Below are positions 59,832 to 64,000 of a DNA stretch of 64,000 bases, in pieces. The DNA comes from Streptomyces microflavus. Its GTDB lineage: Bacteria; Actinomycetota; Actinomycetes; Streptomycetales; Streptomycetaceae. The stretch spans positions 62,001-126,000 of the forward strand of contig NZ_BMUG01000002.1 in assembly GCF_014650075.1 (NCBI RefSeq), read 5' to 3'. How positions within the stretch are numbered: the stretch's first letter is position 1; every line of letters begins with the position of its first letter. The translations under genes were made by a program, and so were the position numbers. The notes beneath the pieces were generated by a model that did no database searches, was not told where the DNA came from, and was given only the letters and a program-made list of their open reading frames with translations.

Positions 59832-62717
59832 TCAGTCCTCCGAGGAAGCCGAAGCGGAGGCCGAAGCAGAAGCCGTCTTCTTCGCCGCGGTCTTCTTGGC
59901 GGCCGTGGTCTTGGTCGCCGTCGTCTTCTTCGCCGCGGTCTTCTTGGCGGCCGTGGTCTTGGTCGCCGTCGTCTTCTTCGCGGCCGTCTTCTTGGCCGTC
60001 GCCTTCTTCGCCGGGGCCTTCTTCGCCGTCTTCTTCTTGGCGGGTCCCTTGGCGCGCTTCTCGGCGAGCAGCTCGTAGCCGCGCTCCGGCGTGATGTCCT
60101 CGACGCTGTCGTCGGTCCGCAGCGTCGCGTTGGTCTCGCCGTCGGTGACGTACGCGCCGAAGCGGCCGTCCTTCACCACGACCGGCGCTCCGCTGACCGG
60201 GTCGGTGCCCAGCTCCTTCAGCGGCGGCTTGGCCGCGGCCCGGCCGCGCTGCTTGGGCTGGGCGTAGATCGCGAGGGCCTCTTCGAGGGTGATGTCGAAG
60301 AGCTGGTCCTCTGAGGTCAGCGACCGGGAGTCGGTGCCCTTCTTCAGATACGGGCCGTAGCGGCCGTTCTGCGCGGTGATCTCGACACCCTCGGCGTCCT
60401 CACCGACGACGCGCGGCAGCGACATCAGCTTGAGGGCGTCGGCCAGGGTGACCGTGTCCAGGGACATGGACTTGAAGAGCGAGGCGGTCCGCGGCTTCAC
60501 CGCGTTCTTGCCGGTCTTCGGCGTCCCCTCGGGCAGCACCTCGGTGACGTACGGGCCGTAGCGCCCGTCCTTGGCGATGATCTGGTTGCCGGTGACCGGG
60601 TCGGCGCCCAGCTCGAAGTCGCCGCTGGGCTTGGCCAGCAGCTCCTCGGCGAGCTCGACGGTCAGCTCGTCGGGTGCCAGGTCCTCGGGCACGTCGGCGC
60701 GCTGGTGGCCCTCGGCGTCCTTCTCGCCCCGCTCGATGTACGGGCCGTAGCGGCCGACACGGAGCTTGATGTCGTTGCCGACGGGGAAGGAGGAGATCTC
60801 CCGGGCGTCGATCGCGCCGAGGTCGGTGACCAGTGCCTTCAGACCGCCGAGGTGGTCGCCGTCGCCGTTGCCCGCGTCGGAGGCCGTACCGGCGTCGGAG
60901 GTGTCGTCACCGGGCTGGGCGCCGAAGTAGAAGCGCTTGAGCCACGGCACGGACTGGGCCTCGCCCCGCGAGATGCGGTCGAGGTCGTCCTCCATGCGGG
61001 CGGTGAAGTCGTAGTCGACGAGCCGGCCGAAGTGCTTCTCCAGCAGGTTGACCACGGCGAAGGAGAGGAAGGACGGGACGAGCGCCGTGCCCTTCTTGAA
61101 GACGTATCCGCGGTCCAGGATGGTCCCGATGATCGACGCGTACGTCGACGGGCGGCCGATCTCGCGCTCTTCGAGCTCCTTGACCAGCGAGGCCTCGGTG
61201 TAGCGGGCCGGGGGCTTGGTGGCGTGCCCGTCGACCGTGACCTCTTCGGCGGACAGCGCGTCGCCCTCGGCGACCTGCGGCAGCCGCCGCTCGCGGTCGT
61301 CCAGCTCGGCGTTCGGGTCGTCGGCACCTTCGACGTACGCCTTCATGAAGCCGTGGAAGGTGATCGTCTTGCCGGAGGCGGAGAACTCGGCGTCCCGGCC
61401 GTCGCTCGCCCGGCCGCCGATCTTGACGGTGACGGAGTTGCCGGTCGCGTCCTTCATCTGGGAGGCGACGGTCCGCTTCCAGATCAGCTCGTAGAGCCGG
61501 AACTGGTCGCCGGTGAGGCCGGTCTCGGCGGGGGTGCGGAAGCGGTCGCCGGAGGGGCGGATCGCCTCGTGCGCCTCCTGCGCGTTCTTGACCTTCCCGG
61601 CGTACGTACGCGGCTTCTCGGGCAGGTAGTTCGCCCCGTACAACTGCGTGACCTGGGCCCGGGCCGCGGAGATCGCGGTGTCCGAGAGGGTCGTGGAGTC
61701 GGTACGCATATAGGTGATGAAGCCGTTCTCGTACAGCTTCTGCGCCACCTGCATGGTCGCCTTCGCCCCGAAGCCCAGCTTGCGGCTCGCCTCCTGCTGG
61801 AGGGTCGTCGTCCGGAAGGGGGCGTACGGGGAACGTCGGTACGGCTTCGACTCGACGGACCGGACCGCGAAGGACGTGTCGGCGAGCGCGGCGGCCAGGG
61901 CGCGGGCGTTCGCCTCGTCGAGGTGCAGGGTCTGGGCGGAGCCGGCCTTGAGCTGCCCGTCGGGGCCGAAGTCGCGGCCCTGGGCGATCCGGCGGCCGTC
62001 GACCGCGCTGAGGCGGGCGGTCAGGGTCGAGGGGTCGGAGGCGTCACCGGTGCGTCCGGTGGCGAACTTTCCGGTCAGGTCCCAGTACTCGGCGGAGCGG
62101 AAGGCGATGCGCTCGCGCTCCCGCTCGACGACGAGGCGGGTGGCGACGGACTGGACGCGGCCCGCCGAGAGCTTCGGCATGACCTTCTTCCACAGGACCG
62201 GCGAGACCTCGTAGCCGTAGAGGCGGTCGAGGATGCGGCGGGTCTCCTGGGCGTCGACCATGCGCTGGTTGAGCTCGCGCGGGTTGGCGACGGCGGCCCG
62301 GATCGCGTCCTTGGTGATCTCGTGGAAGACCATCCGGTGGACCGGGACCTTGGGCTTGAGCACTTCCTGCAGGTGCCACGCGATGGCTTCGCCCTCGCGG
62401 TCCTCATCGGTGGCGAGGAAGAGTTCGTCGGACTCGGCCAGCAGCTGCTTGAGCTTCCTGACCTGGGCCTTCTTGTCTGCGTTGACGACATAGATGGGCT
62501 GGAAGTCGTTCTCGACATCCACGCCGAGACGGCGCACCTCGCCGGTGTACTCGTCCGGCACCTCGGCGGCGCCGTTCGGCAGGTCGCGGATGTGCCCGAC
62601 GCTCGCCTCGACGACATATCCGGGGCCGAGATAGCCCTTGATCGTCTTCGCCTTGGCAGGCGACTCGACGATGACGAGTCGGCGGCCGCCCTGTGCGGTC
62701 TCGCTGGTCGGGGACAA
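59832..62717 (-). CDS. topA: DNA topoisomerase I
   Basis: A 961-residue type IA topoisomerase that relaxes negative supercoils. The Toprim domain has LVIVESPAKAKTI and LATDEDREGEAIAWHLQ (DxDxE). The active-site tyrosine is near residue 335 in FITYMRTDST. The C-terminal region has several topo_C repeats and ends in Lys/Ala/Thr repeats (AKKTTATKTTAAKK), a Streptomyces feature linked to processivity. I chose TTG 62717 (LSPTSETAQGGRRLVIVES), matching the known start of the S. coelicolor protein, with GAGAGAAG upstream. A longer ATG start at 62810 is unlikely. Confidence 0.96.
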   Translation of the reverse strand: MSPTSETAQGGRRLVIVESPAKAKTIKGYLGPGYVVEASVGHIRDLPNGAAEVPDEYTGEVRRLGVDVENDFQPIYVVNADKKAQVRKLKQLLAESDELFLATDEDREGEAIAWHLQEVLKPKVPVHRMVFHEITKDAIRAAVANPRELNQRMVDAQETRRILDRLYGYEVSPVLWKKVMPKLSAGRVQSVATRLVVERERERIAFRSAEYWDLTGKFATGRTGDASDPSTLTARLSAVDGRRIAQGRDFGPDGQLKAGSAQTLHLDEANARALAAALADTSFAVRSVESKPYRRSPYAPFRTTTLQQEASRKLGFGAKATMQVAQKLYENGFITYMRTDSTTLSDTAISAARAQVTQLYGANYLPEKPRTYAGKVKNAQEAHEAIRPSGDRFRTPAETGLTGDQFRLYELIWKRTVASQMKDATGNSVTVKIGGRASDGRDAEFSASGKTITFHGFMKAYVEGADDPNAELDDRERRLPQVAEGDALSAEEVTVDGHATKPPARYTEASLVKELEEREIGRPSTYASIIGTILDRGYVFKKGTALVPSFLSFAVVNLLEKHFGRLVDYDFTARMEDDLDRISRGEAQSVPWLKRFYFGAQPGDDTSDAGTASDAGNGDGDHLGGLKALVTDLGAIDAREISSFPVGNDIKLRVGRYGPYIERGEKDAEGHQRADVPEDLAPDELTVELAEELLAKPSGDFELGADPVTGNQIIAKDGRYGPYVTEVLPEGTPKTGKNAVKPRTASLFKSMSLDTVTLADALKLMSLPRVVGEDAEGVEITAQNGRYGPYLKKGTDSRSLTSEDQLFDITLEEALAIYAQPKQRGRAAAKPPLKELGTDPVSGAPVVVKDGRFGAYVTDGETNATLRTDDSVEDITPERGYELLAEKRAKGPAKKKTAKKAPAKKATAKKTAAKKTTATKTTAAKKTAAKKTTATKTTAAKKTAAKKTASASASASASSED

Positions 62718-62998
62718 CTTCGCTCTTCTCTCCGGTCGACACTCGATGGGCATCCGGGCAGCGTCAAGACGCTGCCCGCGGTGCTGTCGCTGCGGAGTGT
62801 GACGGTACAACCCGCCCCCGTGTCAAACGGCAAAAGCCCGCAACGGCCACTCGAACGGTAACCCGACTTCCGCCATTCCTGCCGCCCGGACCGACGGGTC
62901 CGGGCCGTGCGAAGCCCCGACCTACGGGTTTGCGGAGGTGGTCCCGGTGATCGCCCGGCACCCCCTCGACCCGGGCGCGGCCCCGGCGGGGGAGGGGA

Positions 62999-63196
62999 TC
63001 AGACGAGGGTGAAGCACCACACGCCGAGGGCGAGGAAAACTACGCCGAAAAGTGTCGTGAGTGCGGTGGAGGCGACGGGGCTCACACCGTGCAGCACCGG
63101 CGCGCGGTGTACGGCGCGCGCCCCTGTCCAGATGAGGAGAGCGGCACCGAACAGCGCGAAGGCCGTGCCGGCGAAGACTGCTGCGACGCTCTCCAT
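62999..63196 (-). CDS. Small two-helix membrane protein
   Basis: A 65-residue hydrophobic protein with two helices (VAAVFAGTAFALFGAALLIW and TALTTLFGVVFLALGVWCF) joined by a short basic loop. ATG 63196 follows GAGGGG by six bases. An in-frame ATG at 63250 would add 18 residues read from three 18-bp repeats (ERYD-type units), and this is possible. It lies directly upstream of topA on the same strand. Function unknown. Confidence 0.72.
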   Translation of the reverse strand: MESVAAVFAGTAFALFGAALLIWTGARAVHRAPVLHGVSPVASTALTTLFGVVFLALGVWCFTLV

Positions 63197-63250
63197 GTCG
63201 TACCCCTCGACCCTGTCGTACCGCTCGAGCACGTCGTACCGCTCGATCAT
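63197..63250. repeat. 18-bp tandem repeat, three copies
   Basis: Three consecutive 18-bp units (GTCGTACCSCTCGANCNY) end exactly at the chosen start of the small membrane protein. The period is in frame with that gene. Confidence 0.85.
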
Positions 63251-63346
63251 GGGGGAGGCTGCCACCCCGGGGCGTCGCCGACACGAACCCCGGGTGAACA
63301 CCACCCGCCCACCGGGAGTACCGGGGCCGTCACCTGCCGTCAGGCA

Positions 63347-63410
63347 TCACAGACCCGGCGCGCAGGAGCAGGAGCATGCGTCACGGACCTGGCGCGCAGG
63401 AGCAGGAGCA
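63347..63410. repeat. 34-bp duplication, two copies
   Basis: Two 30-bp copies, 34 bp apart (63347-63376 and 63381-63410), match at 28 of 30 bases. On the minus strand both encode a CSCSCAPG-type end followed by a stop, but in different frames. Confidence 0.8.
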
Positions 63411-63717
63411 GTACGGATCCGGCCACGCCGGGGGCGAGGAACAGGCGCCGGAGTCACAGCCCGGGCGCCCCTGCGCCGACCCGGACGCGGAGCTGCCGGT
63501 GACGGCCGCGAGGAACACCGCCCCGAGCCCCGGCAGAGCCCGACCGGAATCCGCAGGCCGGGCAGGAAGGAGGCAGCGGTGAGCGTGAAGGCGCTGATGA
63601 GAAGGGTGCCGAGGAGGCCGAGCAGCGCCCGGCCGGTCCGGAGCGGAGTCCGGCGACGGGGCCGAGGAGGCCGGCTCCCGGAGTGCCGTACCTGCGTTCG
63701 CCGGGGGCCACCACAGT
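63381..63717 (-). pseudogene. Possible frameshifted small membrane protein gene
   Basis: On the minus strand, one frame encodes a hydrophobic stretch (RALLGLLGTLLISAFTLTAA, then FLPGLRIPVG). A neighbouring frame continues with LPGLGAVFLAAVTGSSASGS and a Cys-rich tail. The break lies near 63535-63550, where one missing base would join them. No single frame with a good start spans the region. It could be a decayed gene, a sequencing error, or chance. Its tail lies in the 34-bp duplication. Confidence 0.3.
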
Positions 63718-63797
63718 CTCCTCCGCACTCTCCGATGTGCGCGCCCTCCAGGGCCGGTTCGCGGGTGACGGACCGTCCGGTCCGGGTCACACCGGCC

Positions 63798-64000
63798 TCA
63801 CCCCCGGACCTGCCCGGCACCGGGCACCGGCTCCAGGAAGCCCTCCTCGACCAGCAGGCGGATCGCCTGCGGGGTGCGGTCGCGCAGGAGCACCGGGTCC
63901 TCGGACATCAGCTGGGCGATGGCGTCCAGGATCCGCCCGGCGGGCAGCGACCCGTCGCACACTCCGGCGAACCCGGCGGCCACCGCGTCGACCTTGGTCG
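63798..64000 (-). CDS. C-terminal end of a gene cut by the window edge
   Basis: The last 67 or so residues of a protein that continues beyond 64000 (TKVDAVAAGFAGVCDGSLPA, then LLRDRTPQAIRLLVEEGFLEP). The composition is helical and cytoplasmic. In other Streptomyces the gene at this place near topA encodes a methyltransferase-like protein, and the end seen here is compatible with that, but there is no catalytic motif in view. Confidence 0.65.
   Translation of the reverse strand, partial: TKVDAVAAGFAGVCDGSLPAGRILDAIAQLMSEDPVLLRDRTPQAIRLLVEEGFLEPVPGAGQVRG

Noticed and set aside
62718..62810. Longer N-terminus for topoisomerase I from an upstream ATG
   Set aside because: The extra residues have no coding character, and the family N-terminus begins at the TTG 62717.
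1..64000. Insertion sequence or prophage
   Set aside because: No intact transposase, terminal inverted repeats, integrase or phage structural genes were found; the only transposase-like segment is the N-domain of the deacetylase.

Overview
The window is high-GC actinomycete chromosome, almost certainly Streptomyces. Supporting signs are dense coding with strong third-position GC, frequent GTG and TTG starts, rare TTA (bldA-type) leucine codons, a whiJ/abaA-like regulator set, a XRE-SARP-NB-ARC activator, and the tmk and topA gene forms seen in Streptomyces. Both ends look like conserved core genome: tilS, a zinc-metalloprotease homologue, a PBP4-type dacB and ppa on the left; tRNA-Thr, a lipoprotein peptidase, holB, tmk and topA on the right.

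1-13 kb: cell-wall and tRNA-modification genes (dacB, metalloprotease, tilS, probably one operon), ppa with a clear terminator, a ThrE-like exporter, a DedA protein, a UPF0145 protein, ten exact-length 20-bp tandem repeats, a ClC-type channel, wrbA and a glutamate decarboxylase. 11.4-14 kb: a DrrAB-like exporter with its PadR repressor and three matching palindromic operators. 14-18 kb: an aldehyde dehydrogenase whose catalytic cysteine is serine, then a whiJ-like trio (HTH-DUF5753, HATPase, DUF397) in which a 31-bp element lies before both the ATPase and the DUF397 gene. 18-26.5 kb: lipoprotein, FUSC transporter, DUF2786 protein, quinone oxidoreductase, a family-A-like DNA polymerase, and a SigE-type sigma factor that has lost region 4. 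26.6-29 kb: a secreted intradiol dioxygenase and a streptogrisin-type protease carrying the same C-terminal chitin/cellulose-binding module. 30-32.5 kb: an ABC exporter with a YtrA-like GntR regulator and a perfect operator. 32.5-38 kb: a Ser/Thr kinase and an unrecognised three-gene membrane operon.

38-53 kb: fifteen minus-strand genes, many overlapping by 1-4 bp, form a compact biosynthetic cluster that I do not recognise. It holds a seryl-tRNA-synthetase-like amino acid:[carrier protein] ligase, two carrier proteins, two phosphopantetheinyl transferases, a KAS III enzyme, a KAS-like protein with Cys replaced by Gln, a condensation-domain protein, an AurF-like diiron oxygenase with all seven ligands, a methyltransferase, a flavin-fold oxidase-like protein, a NodB deacetylase fused to a transposase-like domain, an MFS exporter, a LuxR-type regulator and the SARP activator. 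The inferred logic is that the ligase loads an amino acid on a carrier protein, the diiron enzyme oxidises it (possibly at nitrogen), KAS and condensation proteins build on it, and the methyltransferase and deacetylase tailor it. The activator has a TTA codon and a near-consensus DasR site upstream, suggesting developmental and N-acetylglucosamine control.

53-64 kb: core genes again, with strong hairpin terminators after tRNA-Thr, tmk and topA, ending in a partial gene. Functions are inferred from motifs read by eye; no database search was run.
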